Positions 1 to 8,742 of a stretch of 64,000 bases of DNA are shown in pieces; position 1 is the first letter of the stretch; every line of letters starts with the position of its first letter. The position numbers and the translations under genes are program-made. The notes under the pieces were generated by a model, which was given only the letters and a program-made list of their open reading frames with translations, was not told the DNA's origin and searched no databases. Source of the stretch: an uncultured Flavobacteriales bacterium (lineage in GTDB: Bacteria; Bacteroidota; Bacteroidia; Flavobacteriales_D; Parvicellaceae); NCBI GenBank assembly GCA_943788755.1, contig CALSRM010000002.1, forward strand, positions 325,573 to 389,572, read 5' to 3'.

Positions 1-1297
1 AAGTCCCTTTATGGTAAATATTAGCTACAGTTGCGTTCAATTCATTTCGTGCATGATTTAAAAATGCGCCAACTCCTCTATTAAAAGCAACTTCACCGAG
101 GTCGTCATTACCTAAATCTCTTTCTAGTTCATCTAACTTATATTCACCCAATAGATCAAAACTTTCTGTTTCGTGCGTTTGGTAAATAGAGGAAATAAAC
201 TTTAAAGTGAGCAACTCATTTGGTTTATGCGTTAAAGAAGCTGCTGCCATATAGGTTTCAAACTGCGTAATTTCTTGCCCCTCGTAAAAAACGGTAAATC
301 GCAGCGCTTCATTGATACTTCCAAAATTTGTTTCTCTACTTTCTGGAACAACTCTAAATTTGTTTTTAGAATAGGTTCCAAAGATGGAAAGCTTTGTCTT
401 TTCTGTTAACAGGAAGTTGAACATACCTTGGTAATCCACAAATATAGGTTTGTATTCTCCTTTCGTGTCTAATGCTCCTAATAGGTAGGAGTTAGTTCTG
501 TATCGAATCCCAGTAATATAGTTAAATCGAGAAGATACGTTTTGTTCAACATGGGCAGCAGCTCCTAGTAAACTAGAAGTAAAAGTACCTTTAAACTCAT
601 CTGGAGTAGTGGCTTCAGAATAAGTGATGTCCAAAACTGAAGAAAGTTTATCTCCATATTTGGCATCAAACCCACCTGCAGAAAAAAGGATATCACTTAC
701 CATGTAGGGGTTAATGAAACTCAACCCTTCTTGTTGTCCGGAACGAGCTAAAAAAGGACGGTAGACTTGAATGTCGTTGACGTATATTAGATTTTCATTG
801 AAATTTCCTCCACGAACATTATATCCAGCAGAAAGTTCATTGTTTTGCGAAACTCCAAAATTTCCAAACTTTAAGGTTTGTTCTATATTTTCACCGATTC
901 CAGTTATTTCTGAAGGAGGGATTGGCTTGAAATATCCAATGGCTCCAGTTCCGGGGTCTTTGAACGTTACTATATGTTCTGAGAAAGTTCTTGAATTCAG
1001 TGTAACTCTAACCTCTTTCGTCTCATTTGCAAACAATGTATAAGTTGATTTCTTGCTCCAGTATTGTGCACTGCTATATTTTATAGTAATTTTTTCATTC
1101 GCAGGAACTGTGATACTGAATTTTCCATTTTGGTCGGTTACTGTACCTCTTGATGTTCCTGTCAGAACAATATTCGCATCCACTACAGGTTCTTCGAATT
1201 GATTGTAAAGAGTTCCCTTTAGTGTAGCGGTGGTTTGTGCACTAATTTGAAAAGCAGAAATCAGCAGGAAAATAAAAATGGATAAGGAAATTTTCAT
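1..1297 (-). CDS. TonB-dependent receptor, N-terminal part (3' end outside window)
   Basis: Reading the minus strand from the ATG at 1297 gives one uninterrupted frame of about 432 residues running off the window edge. Residues 1-21 form a signal peptide ending ISAQ. A carboxypeptidase-regulatory-like domain follows (about 24-105; GTSRGTVTDQNGKFSI), then a plug domain containing AGYNVRGGNFNENLIYVND and NPYMVSDILFSAGGFDAKYG, and the first strands of the barrel (GIRYRTNSYL, FVDYQGMFNF). This is the architecture of Bacteroidota outer-membrane TonB receptors that take up large substrates. No SusD partner is visible inside the window, so the substrate cannot be inferred. The small gene 1310-1948 lies 12 nt upstream on the same strand and is probably co-transcribed. 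Confidence 0.9.
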   Translation of the reverse strand, partial: MKISLSIFIFLLISAFQISAQTTATLKGTLYNQFEEPVVDANIVLTGTSRGTVTDQNGKFSITVPANEKITIKYSSAQYWSKKSTYTLFANETKEVRVTLNSRTFSEHIVTFKDPGTGAIGYFKPIPPSEITGIGENIEQTLKFGNFGVSQNNELSAGYNVRGGNFNENLIYVNDIQVYRPFLARSGQQEGLSFINPYMVSDILFSAGGFDAKYGDKLSSVLDITYSEATTPDEFKGTFTSSLLGAAAHVEQNVSSRFNYITGIRYRTNSYLLGALDTKGEYKPIFVDYQGMFNFLLTEKTKLSIFGTYSKNKFRVVPESRETNFGSINEALRFTVFYEGQEITQFETYMAAASLTHKPNELLTLKFISSIYQTHETESFDLLGEYKLDELERDLGNDDLGEVAFNRGVGAFLNHARNELNATVANIYHKGT

Positions 1298-1309
1298 GTA
1301 TCTGATTGA

Positions 1310-1948
1310 CTAGTCTTTTCGCTTAAAGTCGCCATTTTTCCAAGCTTTAATAAATTTAGACCAAGCAATTGGGTTTAGCAAATTGATAGGAGGAGCTTGT
1401 CCAGCATAGTATAACTTACTTTGGTATTGTTGCATTTGCCATTTATAATTCATAGCGCCATCCATAGGGGTAGCATCTGCTCTTTCCTTTAAAGATGCTC
1501 TTTCCAAGTTAGCTTTGGCTCTTTTATAATCGTCATTTGGTATATCTGCATTTACAAAAACTTCAGCAAATTGCTCCTTAGAAGGCCATGGATATATATG
1601 TGCAGTTTTCAGCAGTATAGTATCCTTATACATTACTTGAATTAAGGAATATTTACTGGTTTTGAGTGTGTCTGGAATAATAAAGTTGGCTTTTTTGTAT
1701 CCTACAGAAGAGAAAATAATTGTATCTCCCTTATTTGCAACAAACGAAAAATATCCAAAATAATCAGACGTGGTACCTCTTCTAACCGATTTGTCAATAA
1801 TGTGACAAAAAGGAACAGCCTCAAGGCTGTCACCAGAAACAACTACTCCGCTAAATTGAATTAACGTATTTTTAGTTGTGTCTTTTTGTCCAAAACTAAA
1901 AGCTGTTGAAAAGCAAATAATCAGGCTTACTAATAAATTTTTCATCAT
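1310..1948 (-). CDS. Secreted protein with carboxypeptidase-regulatory-like domain
   Basis: 212 residues. Residues 1-20 form a signal peptide (MKNLLVSL... ending FSFGQ). An Ig-like CarboxypepD_reg domain follows at about 30-110: FSGVVVSGDSLEAVPFCHI, then a TSDYFGYFSF turn and a SVGYKKA strand. This fold normally sits at the N-terminus of TonB receptors; here it stands alone with an unassigned C-terminal tail of about 90 residues. The gene is 12 nt upstream of the TonB receptor on the same strand, which suggests an outer-envelope accessory role (inference). Two adjacent ATG codons are possible starts; either gives a good signal peptide. Confidence 0.75.
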   Translation of the reverse strand: MMKNLLVSLIICFSTAFSFGQKDTTKNTLIQFSGVVVSGDSLEAVPFCHIIDKSVRRGTTSDYFGYFSFVANKGDTIIFSSVGYKKANFIIPDTLKTSKYSLIQVMYKDTILLKTAHIYPWPSKEQFAEVFVNADIPNDDYKRAKANLERASLKERADATPMDGAMNYKWQMQQYQSKLYYAGQAPPINLLNPIAWSKFIKAWKNGDFKRKD

Positions 1949-2057
1949 GATTAAAGCTATTAAAACTCCTTAAAATTTAATTTATTATTCAAAGCTACAA
2001 AATGAATTACGAATGAATCCTTATATTTGGAAGGATTTCTAATAATAAAGATCAAGT

Positions 2058-3110
2058 ATGTATAGAATATTATCTCTAGTTTTTCTTTTTCCTTTGTTTT
2101 ATACAGCACAAATAACTATTTCAGATACAGATATGCTGCAAAGTGGTGAAATGTATTTTTATAGTTCAAGTCCAGATTTTTTATTGGTAGATGTGTCTTT
2201 GACAGGAGCAAATTACTCTTGGGATAATTCTGCACTAACTGTTTTAAATCAAGATACATTGAATGCAGTTAACGTTACTTCAACTCCATTTGCGATATCA
2301 ATTGTATTTTAATAATATTGCTCAATATCCTGATCATAAGGCAGATTATGCTTTAGTGGTAGGACAAGAAGTAGATGCCTTTGGGCAAATCACAATTTCG
2401 AGCGTGTATGATTATTTTAAGGTTGATTCAAATTCTCTACAAAAAGTAGGTTTTGGAGCTAATATAAATGGACTTCCAGCATCTGTTAAATATGATACAA
2501 TAGATCGAGTTTATCCATTATCTATGACATTTGGTACAACTGACTCGACATCTGCATATTACATTTTAGCTATTCCAACTTTGGGGACATATGGGCAATG
2601 GATTAGGCGTAAAGTTGAGGTTGACGGCTGGGGTAATATTACAACTCCTTATGCTACTTATTCAAATACAATTAGGGCTAGAACTACTTTATATCAGAGG
2701 GATACCTTATATGTAGACCAGTTTGGGTTTGGAACCAATATCGATAGACCGATAGAAAACATTTACGAATGGTTTGAGCCAGGGAGTGGGGTTCCGGTAT
2801 TTAAAGCTATAGAAAGTTCGGGTGCATTAACCGCAATCAAATATTTGGATACAATCAATACTACCTCGGTAGAAAGTCAATTTTACAGCGATTGGAAAGT
2901 TTATCCTAATCCTGTTGTAAACATTTTGAACGTTGAAATTGGAAGTGAGTTTACGTATGAAATTTACGACATTGAAGGTAGGTTAGTCGAAAAAGTAGAT
3001 AATTATTTGTCAGAAACGATTGAACTCGGTCACTTAGCAAAGGCGGTGTTTATACTTTTTTAGTAAAGACCGGAGATAAACGCAAGAGTTATAAGCTCGT
3101 GAGAAAATAA
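2058..3110 (+). pseudogene. T9SS type A sorting domain protein, broken by two single-base frameshifts
   Basis: The N-terminus is a signal peptide (MYRILSLVFLFPLFYTAQ). The C-terminus is a T9SS sorting domain (SDWKVYPNPVVNILNVEI, then YDIEGRLV), so this is a secreted or surface protein of about 350 residues. The reading frame breaks twice. At 2307-2310 removing one T from TTTT joins AISIVF to NNIAQYPD. At 3039-3041 adding one A to AAA joins SETIELGHLAK to GGVYTFLVKTGDKRKSYKLVRK. With both corrections the protein is continuous and ends as T9SS domains normally do. Either the gene is a recent pseudogene or the sequence has homopolymer errors; the latter seems likelier because other genes here show the same pattern. 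The central region is not recognised. Confidence 0.75.
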
Positions 3111-3132
3111 TTGCAAGCTAAAAATAGATTGA

Positions 3133-3817
3133 TTATAAATGCCTTAAAATTCCATTTTCAAAAAGGGCTAAAAATGAGGTTCGAACACCCGCAATTGTTA
3201 AAGCATCGTTTGTCCAAGTATTGCAAGTCCTGAATAGGTAGTAGCTCCCTTTAGCCTCATAAAAATTGTCCTTAGAATTGTATCCAACATTGGGGATTAA
3301 TTGTGGCGTCATGTCTGGTTTTATCACAAATGATTGCTTAATAAACCCAATTAATTCAGTGTATTTTTCTTTTGTAATAACACATCTTTTAAGGCTTTGG
3401 TTTTCAATAGGTTTTCTTGAGGAAATAAGTAACATGCATGGCGGTTGAGCTGGGTAGAAAAGCCGCATTGATAGCTGCTGAAGCTTTGAGGTCACTCCAT
3501 GATGGAGTGTCTAGAAAGAAGCCTTTATCACCCCATCCAATGGATATAAATTTAGGACTTTGTTTGATACCTCTGAAGGTTTTAGTATCAATAAACTCCG
3601 TCCATTTAATTAAAGTAGTTTCCACCGGAAGACATACATCTGTATGAATACCATTAGAAGTGACGAATATTTCAATTTCCCCATTTTCAGGATTATAGTC
3701 CGTGTTTATAGGGAAGGATGCCCCGATTAGTGCAATCGTTAAATAGGTGCTTAGAAACAAGAGAATTACCTCTAAGAATAGAAGTATAAAAGAGAGCGTT
3801 TTGTTAAAAAAAGTCAT
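3133..3817 (-). pseudogene. DUF2459 (TIGR02117-like) family protein with one frameshift
   Basis: The first part (from the ATG at 3817) has an N-terminal membrane segment and then EIEIFVTSNGIHTDVCLPV, IGWGDKGFFLDTPSWSDL and STAMHVTYF. The second frame continues with SLKRCVITKEKYTELIGFI, YYLFRTCNTWTNDAL and GVRTSFLALFENGIL. These are the hallmarks, in order, of the DUF2459/TIGR02117 family of uncharacterised inner-membrane-anchored proteins. Deleting one base from the AAAA run (minus strand; 3412-3415) joins HVTYFLKK to PIENQSLKRC. No biochemical function is established that I know of. The conserved H, C and N residues suggest an enzyme or ligand-binding fold, but that is inference. Confidence 0.75.
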
Positions 3818-4117
3818 TCTAACAATAATACGAAAAATAACTTTGAGGTTGGGATATGTGTTTTGGGCCCGAAAAGGATATTGTAAGTTTAGAAAGTAAG
3901 AAGTTGATTAGTTTTATTCCAGCAAGGTTCCTTTAAATATTTCAATAAGCTTAGTATTACATTTCCAGCAATAATTATATTTGCAATATCACCAATGTAT
4001 ATGCTTTGACTTTATTTTAATATTTCTAAATTCATTTAACGTATCAATTCTGAAAATGGATTTTAGCCAGCGCAACATTCATTTAATTATTTCGTTACTT
4101 TTGATGCCAAATCAGCT
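3818..4117. other. Intergenic region, nothing recognised
   Basis: A 300-base AT-rich gap separates the DUF2459 gene from the glycosyltransferase; the two are divergently transcribed. I find no convincing small ORF, tRNA or hairpin terminator. It presumably holds both promoters, but I could not pick a clear -7/-33 pair. Confidence 0.5.
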
Positions 4118-4840
4118 ATGACACAGAAATTATCTATTTTAATTCCAGCCTATAATGAAGGAAAAACCATTCACTTAATTTTAGATAAAGTGAAAGCCGT
4201 TAATCTTTTAAATGACATTCAAAAAGAAATTATTATAATAAATGATTTTTCTACGGACGATACTGTCGCTGTAATAGAGAATTATCAAAAGCAGAATCCA
4301 GAAATGGGAATTCGTTTATTCAGTCAAGAAATGAACAAAGGCAAAGGAGCTGCAATTCACAAGGCAATAGAGTTGGCTACAGGCGATTATTTAATAATTC
4401 AAGATGCTGATTTAGAGTACGACCCTATAGATTATAATGATGTGCTAAAACCAGTTGTAAATGGCTTTGCAGATGTGGTTTATGGGTCGAGATTTATTGG
4501 AGGGAATCCTCATAGAATTCTATTTTACTGGCATTCTAGAGGAAACAAGTTTTTGACTAATTTATCTAACATGCTTACCAATTTGAATTTAACAGATATG
4601 GAAACTTGTTACAAATTGATACGAACAGATATTGTAAAAGGACTAAACCTGAAAGAAAGCCGATTTGGTTTTGAGCCTGAATTAACAGCAAAATTGTCTC
4701 GTGTAAAGGATATTCGTATTTTTGAAGTTGGAATTTCATATTATGGGAGAACTTATGAAGAAGGGAAAAAGATTGGCTGGAAAGATGGTTTTAGAGCCAT
4801 CTACTGCATTATGAAATATAATATTTGGAGTAGGAAATAA
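4118..4840 (+). CDS. Family 2 glycosyltransferase (DPM1-like)
   Basis: 240 residues with a complete GT-A domain. LSILIPAYNEGKTIHLIL is the nucleotide-sugar binding start, IIINDFSTDDT follows, NKGKGAAIHKAIELATGDY leads into the metal-binding IQDADLEYDP, and VVYGSRF comes after. The sequence resembles dolichyl/polyprenyl-phosphate mannose or glucose synthases, which make lipid-linked sugars on the cytoplasmic face of the membrane. There are no transmembrane segments after the catalytic domain, as in short DPM1-like enzymes. It is a single gene with no glycan cluster around it, so donor and acceptor cannot be inferred. Length is normal for the family. Confidence 0.9.
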   Translation: MTQKLSILIPAYNEGKTIHLILDKVKAVNLLNDIQKEIIIINDFSTDDTVAVIENYQKQNPEMGIRLFSQEMNKGKGAAIHKAIELATGDYLIIQDADLEYDPIDYNDVLKPVVNGFADVVYGSRFIGGNPHRILFYWHSRGNKFLTNLSNMLTNLNLTDMETCYKLIRTDIVKGLNLKESRFGFEPELTAKLSRVKDIRIFEVGISYYGRTYEEGKKIGWKDGFRAIYCIMKYNIWSRK

Positions 4841-4862
4841 TCTCCATGCTCAAAAGTACTGA

Positions 4863-5081
4863 CCGCATAGTATTTTAGAGTCCGTAAAAGATGGAATGAA
4901 TGCAAGTTTGATTTCCTTTAACAGCGACAAAACAAAGATGAGTTATGTTGCTAAATATGTATTTTCAATTTGTCAATTACCAATGCAAGAACAACATCAA
5001 AAATTAAAAGAAACCTTTGCCAACTGGAAAAGGGAAGTGGAGAAGGTAGATGATGTGAGTGTGATAGGTTTTAGAATATAA
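4863..5081 (+). pseudogene. Remnant of a SpoIIE-type (PP2C-like) phosphatase
   Basis: The open frame from just after the TGA at 4860-4862 reads ILESVKDGMNASLISFNSD, equivalent to the catalytic stretch VRDGMDISLCSWN of the intact phosphatase at 36729-38030. It then jumps to LPMQEQHQKLKETFANWKRE and VEKVDDVSVIGF, equivalent to the C-terminus of that protein (KWRGEMEQVDDVCIVG). Roughly 90 residues between the two blocks and everything upstream are missing. This is therefore an internally deleted C-terminal scrap, not a gene. It lies directly before a palindromic repeat (5113-5326) and 3 kb from siaB-siaC, so it may be what remains of a phosphatase that once partnered SiaB/SiaC (inference). Confidence 0.75.
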
Positions 5082-5112
5082 GCCTGTCAAAGCTGGTGAT
5101 TAGTTAAAATAT

Positions 5113-5173
5113 AGATTCATCACTGCGTTTTGTATGATAAATGAATTTATCGCCAAACATAGTTCTGAATGAC
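5113..5173 (-). repeat. 61-nt palindromic arm, R form (copy A)
   Basis: Starts agattcatcact and ends gttctgaatgac. It matches the R arm at 28729-28789 at 56 of 61 positions and is an approximate reverse complement of the L arms. It contains an internal hairpin, gataaat-ga-atttatc. Two degenerate copies of the terminal motif follow at 5183-5194 (tttctgaatgat) and 5208-5219 (gttctgaattac). Confidence 0.8.
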
Positions 5174-5265
5174 TAAAAACATTTTCTGAATGATAAAAAA
5201 AAGTATTGTTCTGAATTACACAAAATTCATCGCTTTAATGACAAAATAAACATTGCCAGCAGAAT

Positions 5266-5326
5266 GTCATTCAGAACGGTATTTTACTGAAAATTTATTT
5301 TCAACGTAAAATGAAGCAATGAATCT
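5266..5326 (+). repeat. 61-nt palindromic arm, L form (copy A)
   Basis: Starts gtcattcagaac and ends atgaatct, and matches the L arm at 29213-29273 at 57 of 61 positions. Its internal hairpin is tgaaaat-tt-attttca. It faces the R arm at 5113-5173 across 92 nt with the gtcattcagaac ends pointing inward, the reverse of the arrangement at 28615-28789. Confidence 0.8.
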
Positions 5327-5540
5327 TTTGTCGATAAAACTAATGTTGGAATGATTAATCAAAGTTGGTAGTCAAGTGCAATTAAATTATTCCAATTCCC
5401 GTAGTCAAAAGCAAAAATAAAATTATGCGAATATTTATAACCTTGTCCTTAGCTGCATATGCTCAGACGAGAGGTATTTATCACTACCATTTGGTTTCTG
5501 CGGCTTTAATTGAAATACTGGATAAGGCAGGTTGTAATAC

Positions 5541-6248
5541 TTACCCCATTGAATGATAGACATTCTGAACGTCTTCGTCATCTTCAAATTTTTCTATAAG
5601 TATTTCAACTTCAGCTTCCTGCTCTTCTGATAGTTTGGTGGTGTTGCTTGGTATTCTATCAAATCCTGAGGATAGAATTTCATATTTTTTGTTTTCCAGC
5701 TCTTTTTGGAGTGATCCAAAATTTTCAAAAGAACCATAAATCATTATATTCTCATCATCTTCAAATACATCTTCAGCACCATAATCAATCAATTCAAATT
5801 CTAATTCTTCCAAATCGATTTCTCCTTTAGGGATGCTGAAGTGGCAATTTTTTTCAAACATGAATTCTACGGAGCCTGAAGTGCCCATGTTACCTCCATT
5901 ATGTGTGAAATAATTCCGCATACTGGCCACTGTTCTGTTGTTGTTGTCTGTTGCTGTTTCTATTAGAATTGCAATACCGTATGGACCGTAACCTTCAAAT
6001 AATATTTCTTTATACTCGGAAGTGTCCTTGTCGATAGCTTTTTTTATCGCTCTTTCAACATTTTCCTTTGGCATGTTAGCAGTCTTTGCATTTTGCATCA
6101 CTGCTCTTAGTCTCGCGTTTGTTTCGGGGTCAGATCCACCTTCTTTAACAGCAATTACGATGTCTTTTCCGATTTTAGTAAAGGTTTTGGCCATTTTAGA
6201 CCACCTTTTCATCTTTCTTGCTTTTCTAAACTCAAACGCTCTTCCCAT
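5541..6248 (-). CDS. YebC/PmpR family protein
   Basis: 235 residues, full length for the family. N-terminus MGRAFEFRKARKMKRWSKMA, then FTKIGKDIVIAVKEGGSDPE and NARLRAVMQNAKTANMPKENVERAIKKA, GYGPYGIAILIE, NRTVASMRNYFTHNGGNMGTSGSV and the acidic C-terminal domain. YebC-type proteins were annotated as transcription regulators; members have more recently been tied to translation at problem motifs. Cytoplasmic. It is a stand-alone gene whose 3' end overlaps no convincing gene. The start is fixed by the conserved MGR(A/S) beginning. Confidence 0.93.
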   Translation of the reverse strand: MGRAFEFRKARKMKRWSKMAKTFTKIGKDIVIAVKEGGSDPETNARLRAVMQNAKTANMPKENVERAIKKAIDKDTSEYKEILFEGYGPYGIAILIETATDNNNRTVASMRNYFTHNGGNMGTSGSVEFMFEKNCHFSIPKGEIDLEELEFELIDYGAEDVFEDDENIMIYGSFENFGSLQKELENKKYEILSSGFDRIPSNTTKLSEEQEAEVEILIEKFEDDEDVQNVYHSMG

Positions 6249-6301
6249 TTCTAAATTCTTTAATAAATCTAAATTTGATTTGAGACAAATATAAAAAAAT
6301 G

Positions 6302-7093
6302 CTAGCTAAAAATGATAAGACCTAAAAGAATTCCTCCAATAATTAGAAGTATATTTTTAACCTTATCTTTATTGTGGTGGTACTCCTCAAAAATAAGCAA
6401 TGTGGTAATGTGTAGCAACATTCCTGAAGTAATTGCAAGTAGGTTAACGCTTAAAGAATCAAACCAGTTTTGATCTTGTAAAAAAGTTCCTACTAAACCT
6501 CCAAGAGGGGACATAAAAGCAAAAGTGAAGAATAAAATTATGGCGGTAGATTTTTTTATTTTTGCTGATATAAAGAAAAGCATCAAAACAATTGCAACGG
6601 GTATCTTATGTGAGACTATTGCCCAGAAAAAAATAGCTGAGAATCCCTGAGAAGCATTTACATGCGTATGACCGAGATGATGGGCCCCTTCAAGAATAAA
6701 TAAAGGTATTCCTTCGATAAATGCATGTACACATAACCCAAAGAAAAGTGTATAAATAACCTTATTTGTAATCTCTAGCCCTCCTTCATGGTTGTGTTCA
6801 TGTCCGTGCACATGACCATGTTCTATTCCTCTAGAGAATAACTCTAGAATAATTTGAATTAAAAAACCAATCAATAAATATACACCTAAGTTGGGATTGT
6901 CAATTGAAGATAACTTTGGATTTGAAAATAATTCGGGTAAAATATGAATGCAGATTAGACTTAAAACAAAGGAAACACCTATTGTTGTTACGTATTGTTT
7001 TATTTTAGAGAAAAAACTCTCAAATAGCAGTGTTAGTATTCCGACTATAGAAACACTTCCAAATAAAACGCCTATTACTAACCAAGTATTCAT
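6302..7093 (-). CDS. ZIP family divalent metal transporter
   Basis: 263 residues with about eight membrane segments. A histidine-rich loop at residues 92-102 (HGHVHGHEHNH) lies between the third and fourth helices, as is typical of ZIP carriers. The metal-coordinating helices read CVHAFIEGIP (about 121-130) and IVSHKIPVAIVL (about 159-170). ZIP proteins move Zn2+, Fe2+ or Mn2+ into the cytoplasm; the metal cannot be told from sequence alone. The start codon overlaps the stop of the methyltransferase gene by four bases (ATGA), so the two genes are translationally coupled. Confidence 0.9.
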   Translation of the reverse strand: MNTWLVIGVLFGSVSIVGILTLLFESFFSKIKQYVTTIGVSFVLSLICIHILPELFSNPKLSSIDNPNLGVYLLIGFLIQIILELFSRGIEHGHVHGHEHNHEGGLEITNKVIYTLFFGLCVHAFIEGIPLFILEGAHHLGHTHVNASQGFSAIFFWAIVSHKIPVAIVLMLFFISAKIKKSTAIILFFTFAFMSPLGGLVGTFLQDQNWFDSLSVNLLAITSGMLLHITTLLIFEEYHHNKDKVKNILLIIGGILLGLIIFS

Positions 7094-7815
7094 CCTTTTC
7101 TCCCTAGAATAATCAATCTATCAGAAACCTCATTGTCAAATGGATTTAAATTATAATCACCAAATATAGAATCTATTTTCAAATTTGTTTGAGAAATTAG
7201 AGATTGAAAATCTTCCAGAGATAACGCCTGTACTTTTTCGATAAAATGAAAATCATTTTCCTTATCTGTAAAATCAATGTTTTTTACAATATTTTCGTTT
7301 TCATAAGAACGTTTTAATCGGAAATTTATGCTGTCAATAGATTGTGTTTCTTCTCTAACAAGATTGCGAATAACTTTATTTGCATTCATAAAGTCGATAA
7401 CAAATACTCCGTTATCTTTTAACATGGCCTCAATCGCTTTGAGAACCTTTAAGTTCTCGGTTTTAGATTCGAAATACCCAAAGCTGGTGAATAAGTTGAA
7501 AATCGCATCAAATTCACTTTCGCAAAACGATTCGCGCATATCTCTTACTTCAAAGCGAAGGTTGTCATTATTGAATTTATTTGCCCAAGAAATACTATTT
7601 GGAGATAGGTCAATCCCCATAGTCTTAAATCCTTTTTTATTTAAAAATATGGAGTGCCTTCCCTTTCCACAAGCTAAATCCAGAATGTTTGACTCCAAAT
7701 TAAGTTGAAGATGATCAATTAAATTATTGAGAAATTGTTCTGCTTCCTTGTCATCTCTATTTTTATAAAGCTTATGATAATATTCTGAATCAAACCAGGT
7801 CTCAAACCATTCCAT
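7090..7815 (-). CDS. Class I SAM-dependent methyltransferase
   Basis: Starting at the ATG at 7815 (MEWFETWFDSEYYHKLYKNR, a common beginning in this family) the protein has 241 residues; an in-frame ATG at 7836 would add seven residues. NILDLACGKGRHSIFL is motif I, GIDLSPNSI the post-I acidic motif, and FDAIFNLFTSFGYF motif II. This is a small-molecule methyltransferase of unknown substrate found widely in Bacteroidota. It is the first gene of a two-gene unit with the ZIP transporter, joined by a four-base overlap. Confidence 0.88.
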   Translation of the reverse strand: MEWFETWFDSEYYHKLYKNRDDKEAEQFLNNLIDHLQLNLESNILDLACGKGRHSIFLNKKGFKTMGIDLSPNSISWANKFNNDNLRFEVRDMRESFCESEFDAIFNLFTSFGYFESKTENLKVLKAIEAMLKDNGVFVIDFMNANKVIRNLVREETQSIDSINFRLKRSYENENIVKNIDFTDKENDFHFIEKVQALSLEDFQSLISQTNLKIDSIFGDYNLNPFDNEVSDRLIILGRKG

Positions 7816-7837
7816 TGCACAACGTTTAACAGGCAAA

Positions 7838-8121
7838 TATATCTCTTTATGAATAAAAAGTTGAAATTTTGATTTTCAATTTATTATCACATTCAATGAA
7901 AAATGTAGATAGAAGAATTGTTTAAGCATTATTCCTGTAAATGGATAGCAAGAGGTTTTGCAGAGTTGAATGTTAAAAGCAGTAATCTACAAGTATTTGA
8001 TTATGAGGTCTATTGCTGTGTTAATGAAGAGATTATATCTATTGATTACAAAGGTTAAATAATTGAATTAGAGTGACTTATTTGTCTTTGATTATTAATT
8101 TTAAGAGATTCTTTAAAAGTA
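7838..8121. other. Intergenic region with a possible coding remnant
   Basis: No complete gene. On the plus strand at about 7947-8060 a short open stretch without a usable start ends in VNEEIISIDYKG followed by a stop. It may be the tail of a lost gene, but I cannot assign it to a family. The rest is AT-rich with no other structure that I can see. Confidence 0.3.
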
Positions 8122-8151
8122 TTGGCGAAACAGAACAAATTGTTATATTTG
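8122..8151 (+). promoter_or_regulatory. Bacteroidota-type promoter for siaB-siaC
   Basis: A TTG at 8122 (-33 element) and TATATTTG at 8144-8151 (-7 element, consensus TAnnTTTG) with normal spacing. Transcription would start about 20 nt before the siaB ATG at 8178. Confidence 0.5.
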
Positions 8152-8177
8152 TTCTAACATTAGTATAACTAATAATC

Positions 8178-8735
8178 ATGATCGACGTTTTTGGTCTTTA
8201 TAATAACATGGAAAAGAATGATATATTACTGTCGTTCAAAGGGACTATCACTTCTGAACTTTTGACATCAGTTCTTCAAATTATGGAGAATAAGATGGAA
8301 GATTTGAATGAAGCTCCCAAAACCAGAAAAAAGGTTTTTAATGTCTTAGTAGAGTGCCTTCAAAACTTATATCATCATATTGATGATTTTGAAGTTAAAG
8401 GAACTAAAGAAGAAATTTCAAAAAAGAAGTCTGCAATTTTCATGATTAGTCGTCATGATGAGCATTACAATATTATTACGGGTAATTTTATAGCTAATGA
8501 AAATATTGAGAAGTTAAAAGGAAGAATAGATCATATAAATACTTTGGAAAGAGAAGAGTTGAAAGCCTATTATAAATCTACCCTTAACAATGGAGAGATG
8601 AGCTCTAAAGGGGGAGGAGGATTAGGTTTTATTGATATAGCAAAAAAATCAGGTCAGAAATTAGTATATGATTTTATGGAAATAGACGAAGAATATTCGT
8701 TTTTCACATTAATAGTAAAAATAGTACAAAAATAA
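8178..8735 (+). CDS. siaB: SiaB family protein kinase (DUF6272)
   Basis: 185 residues with a GHKL-type ATPase fold. The N-box is VECLQNLYHH (E59 to N63) and the glycine-rich box is KGGGGLGFIDIAKKSG (from about 144). In the Pseudomonas SiaABCD pathway SiaB phosphorylates SiaC, and the membrane phosphatase SiaA (a SpoIIE-type PP2C enzyme) removes the phosphate; unphosphorylated SiaC activates a diguanylate cyclase. Here siaB is followed 7 nt later by siaC, so they form an operon. No cyclase is adjacent. The nearest intact SpoIIE phosphatase is at 36729 and a phosphatase remnant lies at 4863. ATG 8178 is preferred; an internal Met at residue 11 would cut into the first strand. Confidence 0.88.
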   Translation: MIDVFGLYNNMEKNDILLSFKGTITSELLTSVLQIMENKMEDLNEAPKTRKKVFNVLVECLQNLYHHIDDFEVKGTKEEISKKKSAIFMISRHDEHYNIITGNFIANENIEKLKGRIDHINTLEREELKAYYKSTLNNGEMSSKGGGGLGFIDIAKKSGQKLVYDFMEIDEEYSFFTLIVKIVQK

Positions 8736-8742
8736 ATTAGAA

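Noticed and set aside
5425..5556. A 43-codon frame beginning MRIFITLSLAAYAQTRG
   Set aside because: It overlaps the end of the YebC gene on the other strand, has no family match by eye, and its start looks like chance.
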